NCBI RefSeq assembly: GCF_037478305.1
Contig: NZ_JBBGAZ010000001.1
Span: forward strand, 124,001-188,000
From: Cognatishimia coralii
GTDB lineage: Bacteria; Pseudomonadota; Alphaproteobacteria; Rhodobacterales; Rhodobacteraceae
Reading direction: 5' to 3'
Length of the DNA: 64,000 nt
Part shown: positions 1 through 6,717 of the stretch, one piece after another
Position numbering within the stretch: position 1 is the first letter of the stretch
Layout: the number at the start of each line of letters is the position of its first letter
The notes under the pieces: generated by a model
The model's input: the letters and a program-made list of their open reading frames with translations, nothing else
The model's database searches: none
What the model was told of the DNA's origin: nothing
Program-made: the position numbers and the translations under genes

Positions 1-296
1 ATCGTCGCGTTTGGCGCGTAGATGCATCCTAAGGTGCTGACAAGGAATAGAAAAATCCCCCAAAGCAAAACCGGCCTGCGTCCGATTTGGTCTGATATTG
101 GCCCAATGAGGATCTGCAGAACAGCGCTTGCGCCAAGATAGCCCGCGACCGCCAATTGCATGACGCTGTAGTCCGTGTCGAAGTAGACAGTCATGCCAGG
201 CAGGCTGGGCAGAAAGATATTCATGACCATGGCGCTAAGGCCTGCCAAGAGGATCAGGGTCGAGATATGTGGAGGGGATTTACGACTGAAATACAT
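1..296 (-). CDS. MFS drug-efflux transporter (Bcr/CflA-like), N-terminal part
   Basis: Inner-membrane major facilitator superfamily transporter, cut by the left window edge after about 98 residues. The visible part begins MYFSRKSPP and shows a first hydrophobic segment ending in FLPSLPGM, a pattern typical of the Bcr/CflA drug:proton antiporter group. A second membrane segment follows, then the MFS motif-A loop (GPISDQIGRRP, about residues 68-78) and the start of a third segment. The ATG at 294-296 is the only sensible start; no strong ribosome-binding site precedes it. It is transcribed divergently from pccB, with a 219-base shared upstream region holding a perfect 14-base palindrome. The substrate cannot be told from this fragment. 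Confidence 0.8.
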   Translation of the reverse strand, partial: MYFSRKSPPHISTLILLAGLSAMVMNIFLPSLPGMTVYFDTDYSVMQLAVAGYLGASAVLQILIGPISDQIGRRPVLLWGIFLFLVSTLGCIYAPNAT

Positions 297-380
297 AATA
301 GGCACGCAGAGTTGACCCGTCTTGTTTAGGCTTGGGATGGAGGGATGAACAGGGGTATTGCGACCATAAGTTGAAAAAAT

Positions 381-394
381 GAACCAATTGGTTC
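381..394. promoter_or_regulatory. Perfect 14-base palindrome between the MFS gene and pccB
   Basis: GAACCAATTGGTTC is a perfect palindrome about 85 bases upstream of the MFS start codon and 122 bases upstream of pccB. Its position in a divergent intergenic region suggests a dimeric repressor site. No regulator gene is visible here, so the binding protein is unknown. Confidence 0.4.
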
Positions 395-398
395 AAAA

Positions 399-451
399 TT
401 TGCTGATTTGCAATTTGCTTGCGTTGTGCGCGCTTGGGTTTGCAAATTTGC
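399..451 (+). promoter_or_regulatory. Cluster of five TTTGC half-sites upstream of pccB (candidate PccR/ScfR-type operator)
   Basis: TTTGC occurs at 399-403, 407-411, 414-418, 439-443 and 447-451; the fourth copy is part of a full TTTGCAAA at 439-446. The short-chain fatty acyl-CoA regulator PccR of Rhodobacter sphaeroides is reported to bind paired TTTGCAAA half-sites upstream of pccB, and the related RamB uses a similar core. The motif and location fit propionyl-CoA-responsive control. The spacing here is tighter than the published paired site, so the assignment is an inference. Confidence 0.5.
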
Positions 452-515
452 CGGAAAATCCTTTCCGCACCGCAGCACACGGGCTATCACTCCTTAACAG
501 ACCAGAGGGTGTGAC

Positions 516-2048
516 ATGGACAATATTCTTCAAGAACTCGAAGCCCGCCGCGAAACCGCGCGCCTTGGTGGCGGTCAGCGCCGCATTGATAGCCAACACG
601 CACGGGCGAAATTGACCGCGCGCGAACGGATTGAACTGCTGCTGGATGAGGGCAGTTTCGAAGAGTTCGATATGTTCAAAACCCACCGCTGTGTTGAATT
701 TGGCATGGAAGAACAGAAACCTGCGGGCGACGGGGTTGTCACCGGTTGGGGTACGATCAATGGCCGTATGGTCTATGTGTTCTCGCAGGACTTTACGGTG
801 TTCGGCGGCTCTTTGTCTGAAACCCACGCGCAGAAGATCTGCAAAATCCAGGATATGGCCGTGCAGAACGGCGCGCCGATCATTGGTCTGAATGACTCAG
901 GTGGCGCACGGATCCAAGAGGGGGTGGACTCTCTGGCAGGCTACGCCGAGGTGTTCCAGCGCAATATCATGGCCTCGGGCGTTGTGCCTCAGATCTCTGT
1001 GATCATGGGCCCATGCGCGGGTGGGGCGGTCTATAGCCCTGCGATGACTGACTTTATCTTTATGGTCAAAGACACGTCCTATATGTTCGTCACAGGCCCT
1101 GATGTTGTGAAAACCGTCACCAACGAAGTCGTTACGGCCGAAGAACTGGGCGGGGCCTCGACCCATACCAAGAAATCCTCCGTTGCAGATGGTGCCTTTG
1201 AAAACGACGTCGAAGCTCTGCGCGAAGTACGCAACCTCGTGGACTTCCTGCCGCTGAACAACCGCGAGAAACCTCCGGTGCGTCCGTTCTTTGACGATCC
1301 GGCGCGGATTGATGCGTCGCTCGATACTCTGGTGCCGGAAAACCCGAACACCCCGTATGACATGAAAGAGCTGATCCATAAGATCGCGGATGAAAGCGAT
1401 TTTTATGAGATCCAGGAAGACTACGCCAAGAACATCATCACCGGTTTCATCCGCATGGAAGGCCAGACCGTGGGTGTGGTTGCCAACCAGCCGATGGTTC
1501 TGGCGGGCTGTCTGGATATCGACAGCTCTCGCAAAGCGGCACGGTTTGTAAGGTTCTGTGATTGCTTTGAAATTCCGATTCTGACCCTTGTGGATGTTCC
1601 GGGCTTCCTGCCGGGCACATCGCAGGAATACGGCGGTGTGATCAAACACGGTGCGAAGCTCTTGTTTGCCTATGGCGAAGCGACGGTGCCGAAGGTGACC
1701 GTGATCACCCGCAAGGCCTATGGCGGTGCCTATGACGTTATGGCCTCCAAACACCTGCGGGGCGATTTCAACTATGCCTGGCCATCCGCCGAGATCGCTG
1801 TGATGGGCGCAAAAGGCGCGACCGAGATTATCCACCGCGCCGATCTGGGCGATGCGGATAAGATCGCAGCGCACACCAAGAACTATGAAGACCGGTTCGC
1901 CAACCCATTTGTGGCCGCCGAGCGGGGCTTTATTGACGAGGTGATCATGCCGCAATCCACACGTCGACGTGTGGCCCGGGCTTTCGCGTCCTTGCGCAAT
2001 AAGAAACTCGAGAACCCTTGGAAAAAGCACGACAATATCCCGCTCTAA
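516..2048 (+). CDS. pccB: Propionyl-CoA carboxylase beta subunit (carboxyltransferase)
   Basis: Transfers the carboxyl group from carboxybiotin on PccA to propionyl-CoA, giving (S)-methylmalonyl-CoA in the cytoplasm. At 510 residues it has the normal length for the family. The two crotonase-like halves are visible: an N-terminal half with GGARIQEGV (about 129-137) and the oxyanion-hole stretch GPCAGGAVYSP (165-175), and a C-terminal half with VDVPGFLPGT (369-378) and YGGAYDVM (402-409). The Asp in the last motif (about 407) corresponds to the residue that favours propionyl- over acetyl-CoA in Streptomyces PccB, so propionyl-CoA is the likely substrate. The start ATG follows an AGAGGGTG ribosome-binding site. 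The partner pccA lies 2 kb downstream on the same strand, separated by four small genes. Confidence 0.96.
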   Translation: MDNILQELEARRETARLGGGQRRIDSQHARAKLTARERIELLLDEGSFEEFDMFKTHRCVEFGMEEQKPAGDGVVTGWGTINGRMVYVFSQDFTVFGGSLSETHAQKICKIQDMAVQNGAPIIGLNDSGGARIQEGVDSLAGYAEVFQRNIMASGVVPQISVIMGPCAGGAVYSPAMTDFIFMVKDTSYMFVTGPDVVKTVTNEVVTAEELGGASTHTKKSSVADGAFENDVEALREVRNLVDFLPLNNREKPPVRPFFDDPARIDASLDTLVPENPNTPYDMKELIHKIADESDFYEIQEDYAKNIITGFIRMEGQTVGVVANQPMVLAGCLDIDSSRKAARFVRFCDCFEIPILTLVDVPGFLPGTSQEYGGVIKHGAKLLFAYGEATVPKVTVITRKAYGGAYDVMASKHLRGDFNYAWPSAEIAVMGAKGATEIIHRADLGDADKIAAHTKNYEDRFANPFVAAERGFIDEVIMPQSTRRRVARAFASLRNKKLENPWKKHDNIPL

Positions 2049-2081
2049 GCGGCTGATATTGTAGCGAAAAGGACTGAACCT

Positions 2082-2438
2082 GTGGCCCGAGCCAAGTGGC
2101 ATACCCTAAAGGACGGAGACGTGCTGACCCTCGCGCGTCATCTGCCGGCGCGTTTCGACGTCGCGGCGGAAACCACCGTGCGTGCGGGCTCTGCCATGCG
2201 GCTGGCGCATCAGGTGCGTCAGGACATATGGCGCGCGCTGCAGTCCTTGCGCGGCTTCTCTCCGGTGGTTCAGGTCACGCGTCAGGATGGGGCGATGCAC
2301 ATCAAAGCCGGTGGCGCGGTCAATGGTGCGCTGCCCAAGGCTGCGACCGAGGCCAAGATCGCCGCGTTGCTGGCGTCCCCTGACTACATCCGCCGCTGGG
2401 AGCGTTTCGCGACCAAGAAGGGGGCCACCCATGCGTAG
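2082..2438 (+). CDS. Conserved-looking hypothetical protein in the pcc locus
   Basis: A 118-residue basic, cytoplasmic-looking protein of unknown function, with no signal peptide or membrane segment. It starts with GTG at 2082, preceded by AAAAGGAC at a suitable distance, 33 bases after pccB. Codon use matches pccB, and the downstream lipoprotein-like gene overlaps its 3' end by 8 bases, so the two are probably cotranslated with pccB. I do not recognise a domain. The position between the two carboxylase genes suggests shared regulation with propionyl-CoA metabolism, but no role can be assigned. Confidence 0.7.
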   Translation: MARAKWHTLKDGDVLTLARHLPARFDVAAETTVRAGSAMRLAHQVRQDIWRALQSLRGFSPVVQVTRQDGAMHIKAGGAVNGALPKAATEAKIAALLASPDYIRRWERFATKKGATHA

Positions 2439-2823
2439 CCTTGCCCTCATCGCCGCGGTCCCCATGCTCATGCAAAGCTGTGAGACAGAGGTCGAGACCA
2501 CCTCGGATATCCCCTCTGGGTTAAATCACAGCTTGTTTGAGACGCTTGATGACGTCATGCCCGACGGCAAGCGCGTGATGCGTCTGCGCTATGTCGCAGA
2601 GGATATGACAGCCGAGGATCACCAAAAGGTCGCCGATGATTTCGCAGCACTTTGCGTCCGCGATGCCTTGCCACGTCAGGCCGAGGCGCAGCCGCCGTTT
2701 GATCAGGCCGTGATCTCTCTGGCTAATAAAAAATCTGAATTCGGAGTGTTCAATCCAGACGTCACCCAGTATTTCGAGGCTTTCACCTTGGAAAACGACA
2801 CCTGTATCTGGGAGGCATTCTGA
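2431..2823 (+). CDS. Small secreted or lipoprotein-like protein (possibly DUF6497)
   Basis: A 130-residue protein beginning MRSLALIAAVPMLMQSC. This looks like a short lipoprotein signal sequence, although the residues before the Cys (MQS) are a poor lipobox. The mature part contains VMRLRYVAEDM and ends in an acidic, aromatic tail (DTCIWEAF). The general pattern recalls proteins described as DUF6497 in Rhodobacterales; that is from memory and unverified. The start ATG at 2431 lies inside the preceding gene (8-base overlap), implying translational coupling. A longer reading frame from 2182 exists, but its upstream part runs inside the preceding gene and looks non-coding. If correct, the protein sits in the periplasm. 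Confidence 0.65.
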   Translation: MRSLALIAAVPMLMQSCETEVETTSDIPSGLNHSLFETLDDVMPDGKRVMRLRYVAEDMTAEDHQKVADDFAALCVRDALPRQAEAQPPFDQAVISLANKKSEFGVFNPDVTQYFEAFTLENDTCIWEAF

Positions 2824-3037
2824 TGCGGACACAAAACCTAGGGGTCAAAACCCCAAATCGGCGCGTTCTTGCGTCTTTCGCACCACAGGGCAGAGCCTCT
2901 CTGTCTAAATGTTTTATTTTCGGGCTAAAATCCGGTATATTCGGCCTTGGATACGTACGACTTACCTCGTGCTCCAATCTGAGGCAGGCAGGGGAACACT
3001 CCTCTGTTCAAAATAAAAGATATACTAGGAGAAACAG
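2824..3037. other. Noncoding gap ahead of a small lipoprotein gene
   Basis: About 210 AT-richer bases between two genes on the same strand. A short GGGGT/CCCC inverted pair lies near 2850. An open frame from 2823 runs through the gap, but its composition is unlike the neighbouring genes. The region probably holds the promoter of the downstream small lipoprotein; I could not pick a convincing -35/-10 pair. Confidence 0.4.
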
Positions 3038-3181
3038 ATGTCTAAGAGCATCAAGTCCATTCTGGCGCTCAGCGTCGTTGTCGTTGTCGCAGCCTGCGCC
3101 AAAGAGCCGGTTGACGAATTCGTTGTGGTCGACCCGGCCCCAATCTCGACCGAGCCAACCCACACGGGTAAATACAAGTAA
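3038..3181 (+). CDS. Small predicted lipoprotein (47 residues)
   Basis: A very short gene encoding a 47-residue protein. It begins with a charged start (MSKSIKS), a hydrophobic core and a lipobox ending VVAAC, so acylation at Cys-20 is predicted. The mature peptide is only about 28 residues, acidic and proline-rich, ending THTGKYK. A clear AGGAG lies seven bases before the ATG, and the stop is TAA at 3179-3181. Tiny lipoproteins of this design are common in Rhodobacterales, but no function is known to me. It would be anchored in the inner or outer membrane facing the periplasm. Confidence 0.75.
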   Translation: MSKSIKSILALSVVVVVAACAKEPVDEFVVVDPAPISTEPTHTGKYK

Positions 3182-3265
3182 GACTTTCGGGCGGGCGGCT
3201 GGCCATTTTGGTCAGGCTCCTGCCCACCTCGCACCTCGCGTCGCGCTGGCGCTTGGAGGTGCAGC

Positions 3266-3628
3266 ATGATCAAGCATCGTGGTTTCCCAAGCCGTCTTCC
3301 CGGCACGGATTTTCAGTTCACCATTCGTCGTCCCAACCCCAAAGGCGTCACCGCCATCATCAAGCGTGAGCGCTTTAAGGATCGCAAATACGCGGATCGC
3401 CGTGCGGATCTTGGCTTTATGCAGGCGCTCTGGGAGGCCTTTGGCACCGAGCCTTTTGAGCGTGGCAATCTGGATGCGGGGCGTTTGTCGTGGCTGTTTG
3501 GGCGCGAAGTCAAAGCCTATGATCCCGAGACATTTGATCCCGAAGACTACGAAGCGCTTTTGATCATCGACGAAAACGTCGCACGGTCGTCTTTCCCTGA
3601 TGCAATCGACGGGGACGGTATCCTGTGA
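3266..3628 (+). CDS. Hypothetical protein in the pcc locus
   Basis: A 120-residue, charged, soluble-looking protein with no signal peptide. It has a basic N-terminal half with IIKRERFKDRKYADRRAD and an acidic C-terminal half with DPETFDPEDYEALLIIDE. A near-perfect GGAGGT ribosome-binding site precedes the ATG at 3266. Strong initiation and codon use like the carboxylase genes support a real gene. I do not recognise a family. It lies 84 bases after the small lipoprotein gene and is probably part of the same transcription unit running towards pccA. Confidence 0.7.
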   Translation: MIKHRGFPSRLPGTDFQFTIRRPNPKGVTAIIKRERFKDRKYADRRADLGFMQALWEAFGTEPFERGNLDAGRLSWLFGREVKAYDPETFDPEDYEALLIIDENVARSSFPDAIDGDGIL

Positions 3629-3767
3629 CCTTTGGTGCGCGCATATCCTTTGGGCCTCGGCACAGTCTTGCCGATCTCGCTTTGGTTGCGCGCAAAGGCT
3701 TGCGCAAGGGCATGGCATCTCTGACGCTGGGCTCAGATTTGGGCAATCACAAAGGGGCAGATCAGAC

Positions 3768-3974
3768 ATGCGACTTCTCAAAATCACAGCCGTCCTCGGC
3801 TTTGGGCTGGCACTTACCGCCTGTGGCGACACGGCGTTGGAACAAGGCCTGCTTGGCGCGGGCGCAGGCGCGGCGGGCGCAATCATCACGGGCGGTGACG
3901 CTGCCACGGGCGCAGTCATCGGCGGCGCAGGCAACCTTGCCTACTGCCAGACCTACCCGGACCGTTGTAGGTAA
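3768..3974 (+). CDS. Small glycine-rich lipoprotein (glycine-zipper-like)
   Basis: A 68-residue predicted lipoprotein. The signal sequence MRLLKITAVLGFGLALTAC has a good lipobox (LTAC). It is followed by a glycine/alanine stretch GAGAGAAGAIITGG and GAVIGGAGN, which resembles the membrane-associating glycine-zipper regions of outer-membrane lipoproteins, and ends in a Cys-containing tail (YCQTYPDRC). The ATG at 3768 is preceded by AAAGGGGC; a longer frame from 3600 exists but would place the signal sequence internally. It is the last gene before a strong terminator-like hairpin and pccA. Function unknown; envelope location inferred. Confidence 0.75.
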   Translation: MRLLKITAVLGFGLALTACGDTALEQGLLGAGAGAAGAIITGGDAATGAVIGGAGNLAYCQTYPDRCR

Positions 3975-4010
3975 ACAGACACCAGTCTTCGGACGCAGAT
4001 TATCGTATTT

Positions 4011-4049
4011 GGCTGTCGGCACCGCGCGTGCCGATGGCCTTTTTTGTTT
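4011..4049 (+). terminator. Intrinsic terminator upstream of pccA
   Basis: GGCTGTCGGCAC pairs with GTGCCGATGGCC across a CGCGC loop (two mismatched positions) and is followed by TTTTTTGTTT. It lies 36 bases after the small lipoprotein stop and 41 bases before the pccA start. It would end or attenuate the upstream unit, so pccA may need its own promoter or depend on readthrough. Confidence 0.75.
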
Positions 4050-4090
4050 CGGCGCGCGAGGCGCGTCGGCTCGAACAGGAAGGACCCCTA

Positions 4091-6121
4091 ATGTTTGATA
4101 AGATCCTGATCGCCAACCGCGGCGAAATCGCCTGCCGCGTCATCAAGACCGCGCGCAAGATGGGCATCAAGACCGTGGCGATCTATTCGGACGCCGACAA
4201 AAACGCGCTGCATGTGAAGATGGCAGACGAAGCGGTCCACATCGGCCCGCCGCCAGCGAACCAGTCCTATATCGTGATCGACAAGGTCATGGCCGCGATC
4301 AAGGAAAGCGGCGCGCAGGCCGTGCATCCGGGCTATGGCTTCCTGTCTGAGAACGCGAAATTCGCCGAGGCGCTTGAGGCGGCGGGCGTTGCTTTCATCG
4401 GCCCGCCTAAGGGCGCGATCGAGGCGATGGGCGACAAGATCACCTCTAAGAAAATCGCGCAGGACGCCAATGTTTCCACGGTTCCGGGCTATATGGGCCT
4501 GATCGAGGACGCGGATGAAGCGGTAAAGATCTCCAATGAAATCGGCTATCCGGTGATGATCAAAGCCTCTGCTGGCGGCGGCGGCAAAGGCATGCGGATT
4601 GCCTGGAACGACGAAGAAGCACGTGAAGGCTTTCAGTCGTCTAAGAACGAAGCGGCCAATAGCTTTGGCGATGACCGGATCTTTATCGAGAAATTCGTGA
4701 CCCAGCCGCGCCACATCGAGATTCAGGTGCTTTGTGACGCCCATGGCAATGGCGTCTATCTGGGCGAGCGCGAATGCTCGATCCAGCGCCGTAACCAGAA
4801 GGTTGTCGAAGAAGCGCCGTCTCCGTTCCTTGACGAAGCCACCCGCAAAGCCATGGGTGAACAATCCGTCGCCCTGGCCAAGGCCGTGGGTTATGCCTCG
4901 GCGGGCACCGTGGAATTCATCGTCGATGGCGACAAGAACTTCTACTTCCTTGAGATGAACACCCGTCTGCAGGTGGAACACCCTGTGACCGAACTGATCA
5001 CCGGCGTCGACCTCGTGGAACAGATGATCCGCGTCGCCAATGGCGAGCCGCTGACCATCACGCAGGACGATGTGACCCTGACCGGTTGGGCGATTGAAAA
5101 CCGCCTCTATGCCGAGGATCCCTATCGCAACTTCTTGCCTTCCATTGGCCGTCTGACCCGCTACCGTCCGCCCGCTGAAAACCCCGACTACACCCCGGGC
5201 ACCGCAGCCGGATCCGTCGGCGATGTGGTCGTGCGCAACGACACCGGCGTCTATGAAGGCGGTGAGATCTCGATGTATTACGACCCGATGATCGCGAAAC
5301 TCTGCACATGGGCGCCAACCCGTGAGGCAGCGATCGAAGCGATGCGCGTGGCGCTGGATAGCTTTGAGGTCGAAGGCATCGGCCACAACCTGCCGTTTGT
5401 GGCGGCTGTAATGGATCACCCGAAGTTTGTGTCGGGCGACATGACCACGGCCTTTATCGCCGAAGAATATCCTGACGGCTTTGAAGGCGTCGAACTGCCC
5501 GAGGGCGATCTGCGCAAGATCGCAGCCGCGGCTGCGGCGATGAACCGTGTCAGCGAAATCCGCTCGACCCGCGTCTCTGGCCGCATGGACAACCACGAAC
5601 GCCGCGTAGGTACCGAGTGGGTTGTGTCCCTGCAAGGCAATGATTTCCCAGTGGAAATTTCCGCAGACGCCGAGGGCTCTTCGGTCAAATTCGAAGATGG
5701 CGAGACCCTACGTGTGGCGTCAGACTGGACGCCCGGCGATCAGCTGGCCGAGTTGACGGTCAATGGCGCGCCTCTGGTTCTGAAGGTCGGCGCGATCACC
5801 TGTGGCTTCCGCATTCGCAGCCGTGGCGCAGACTTGAAGGTCCATGTGCGCAGCCCACGAGAGGCAGAGCTGGTCAAATACATGCCAGAAAAACTGCCGC
5901 CGGATACCTCGAAACTTCTGCTCTGCCCAATGCCGGGTCTGATCGTGAAGGTCGATGTTGAGGTCGGCGACGAGGTCCAAGAAGGTCAGGCGCTCTGCAC
6001 CGTTGAGGCGATGAAGATGGAAAACATCCTGCGCGCCGAAAAGACCACTGTGGTGACGAAAATCAACGCGGCGGCTGGTGACAGCCTGGCGGTCGATGAC
6101 GTGATTATGGAGTTCGAGTAA
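4091..6121 (+). CDS. pccA: Propionyl-CoA carboxylase alpha subunit (biotin carboxylase and BCCP)
   Basis: ATP-dependent biotin carboxylase carrying its own biotin. It charges biotin with bicarbonate for PccB. With the ATG at 4091 (behind AGGAAGGACC) it has 676 residues, the usual size; a longer frame from 4028 exists but begins inside the terminator. The order is a biotin-carboxylase N domain (FDKILIANRGEIACRV), an ATP-grasp domain with the glycine-rich loop ASAGGGGKGMR (about 163-173), a biotin-carboxylase C domain, a BT domain that contacts the beta subunit, and a C-terminal biotinyl domain with EAMKMEN. The biotin-accepting Lys is at about residue 642. Together with pccB and the mutase downstream it forms the methylmalonyl-CoA route. 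Confidence 0.96.
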   Translation: MFDKILIANRGEIACRVIKTARKMGIKTVAIYSDADKNALHVKMADEAVHIGPPPANQSYIVIDKVMAAIKESGAQAVHPGYGFLSENAKFAEALEAAGVAFIGPPKGAIEAMGDKITSKKIAQDANVSTVPGYMGLIEDADEAVKISNEIGYPVMIKASAGGGGKGMRIAWNDEEAREGFQSSKNEAANSFGDDRIFIEKFVTQPRHIEIQVLCDAHGNGVYLGERECSIQRRNQKVVEEAPSPFLDEATRKAMGEQSVALAKAVGYASAGTVEFIVDGDKNFYFLEMNTRLQVEHPVTELITGVDLVEQMIRVANGEPLTITQDDVTLTGWAIENRLYAEDPYRNFLPSIGRLTRYRPPAENPDYTPGTAAGSVGDVVVRNDTGVYEGGEISMYYDPMIAKLCTWAPTREAAIEAMRVALDSFEVEGIGHNLPFVAAVMDHPKFVSGDMTTAFIAEEYPDGFEGVELPEGDLRKIAAAAAAMNRVSEIRSTRVSGRMDNHERRVGTEWVVSLQGNDFPVEISADAEGSSVKFEDGETLRVASDWTPGDQLAELTVNGAPLVLKVGAITCGFRIRSRGADLKVHVRSPREAELVKYMPEKLPPDTSKLLLCPMPGLIVKVDVEVGDEVQEGQALCTVEAMKMENILRAEKTTVVTKINAAAGDSLAVDDVIMEFE

Positions 6122-6168
6122 GGACTTATGGCGACGCCAGCGACATATCAAAGACAAGCGCGCGGGGG

Positions 6169-6618
6169 TTACTCATCCCCGCGACGGTCTCTGATTTCCT
6201 GCTGGCGCATGGGCATTTTGTCGATGACACGGCCCAGTTCGCGCACATCCCACGGGAAGGGTTTGCGCAGCTTGACGCCGCCGTCTTTGCCAATGAGTAC
6301 CATCATGAACCCGCGCGGGCGCAGCTCTGTGCGGAGGTCGGATTTTGCAGCGGGATCGGTGTCGGTCAGAACCACGACATCCCGCTCGCGCAGCGCGTCG
6401 ATTTGCTCCTCAAGCAGCGAGATTTGCTCGATGAACCGCGGATCGGCCGGGCTGTCGGCAAAGACAATCACCGGACGGTTTGTCCAGAGAAAGCTCTCGA
6501 TCGGGGCGGGATCCGTCAAAAAGACGGGGGCCTCTTCGGTGACCTCATCGGCGGATGCGGTGGACCCTAAGAGGGCTGCGAAAACAACGGCTAAGCCATG
6601 GCGTACAGAAGTGCTCAT
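6169..6618 (-). CDS. Secreted DUF4174-type protein
   Basis: A 149-residue protein with a cleavable signal peptide (MSTSVRHGLAVVFAALLGSTASA, then DEV). The mature part is a small alpha/beta domain with RPVIVFADSPADPRF, RDVVVLTDTDP and RGFMMVLIGKDGGVKLRKP near the C-terminus. This layout, ending in a strand and a short helix, matches what is called DUF4174, a thioredoxin-like fold family without obvious redox cysteines. It is encoded opposite to the genes on either side, with a 47-base gap to pccA, and interrupts the pccA-mutase collinearity. The ATG at 6616-6618 was chosen because the signal peptide begins there. Function unknown. Confidence 0.75.
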   Translation of the reverse strand: MSTSVRHGLAVVFAALLGSTASADEVTEEAPVFLTDPAPIESFLWTNRPVIVFADSPADPRFIEQISLLEEQIDALRERDVVVLTDTDPAAKSDLRTELRPRGFMMVLIGKDGGVKLRKPFPWDVRELGRVIDKMPMRQQEIRDRRGDE

Positions 6619-6717
6619 GACTGCCAATATAGGCGCATTTGATACGATTGCGATGGTTTCGACCTGCGCCTCACAGAAATTTATGAAGACGCGGATCCCC
6701 GCGCAGAGGATGGTCAC

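Noticed and set aside
897..2102. Long open frame (401 codons) opposite pccB
   Set aside because: Antisense shadow of pccB with no supporting start signal or recognisable domain.
2823..3269. Open frame through the gap after the DUF6497-like gene
   Set aside because: Composition is unlike the neighbours, no ribosome-binding site, and it would run over a better-supported small lipoprotein gene in another frame.
4088..5635. Long open frame (515 codons) opposite pccA
   Set aside because: It lies entirely antisense to a well-supported gene, has a shadow-type composition (His, Asp and Gly rich) from the GC-rich third codon positions, and no ribosome-binding site.
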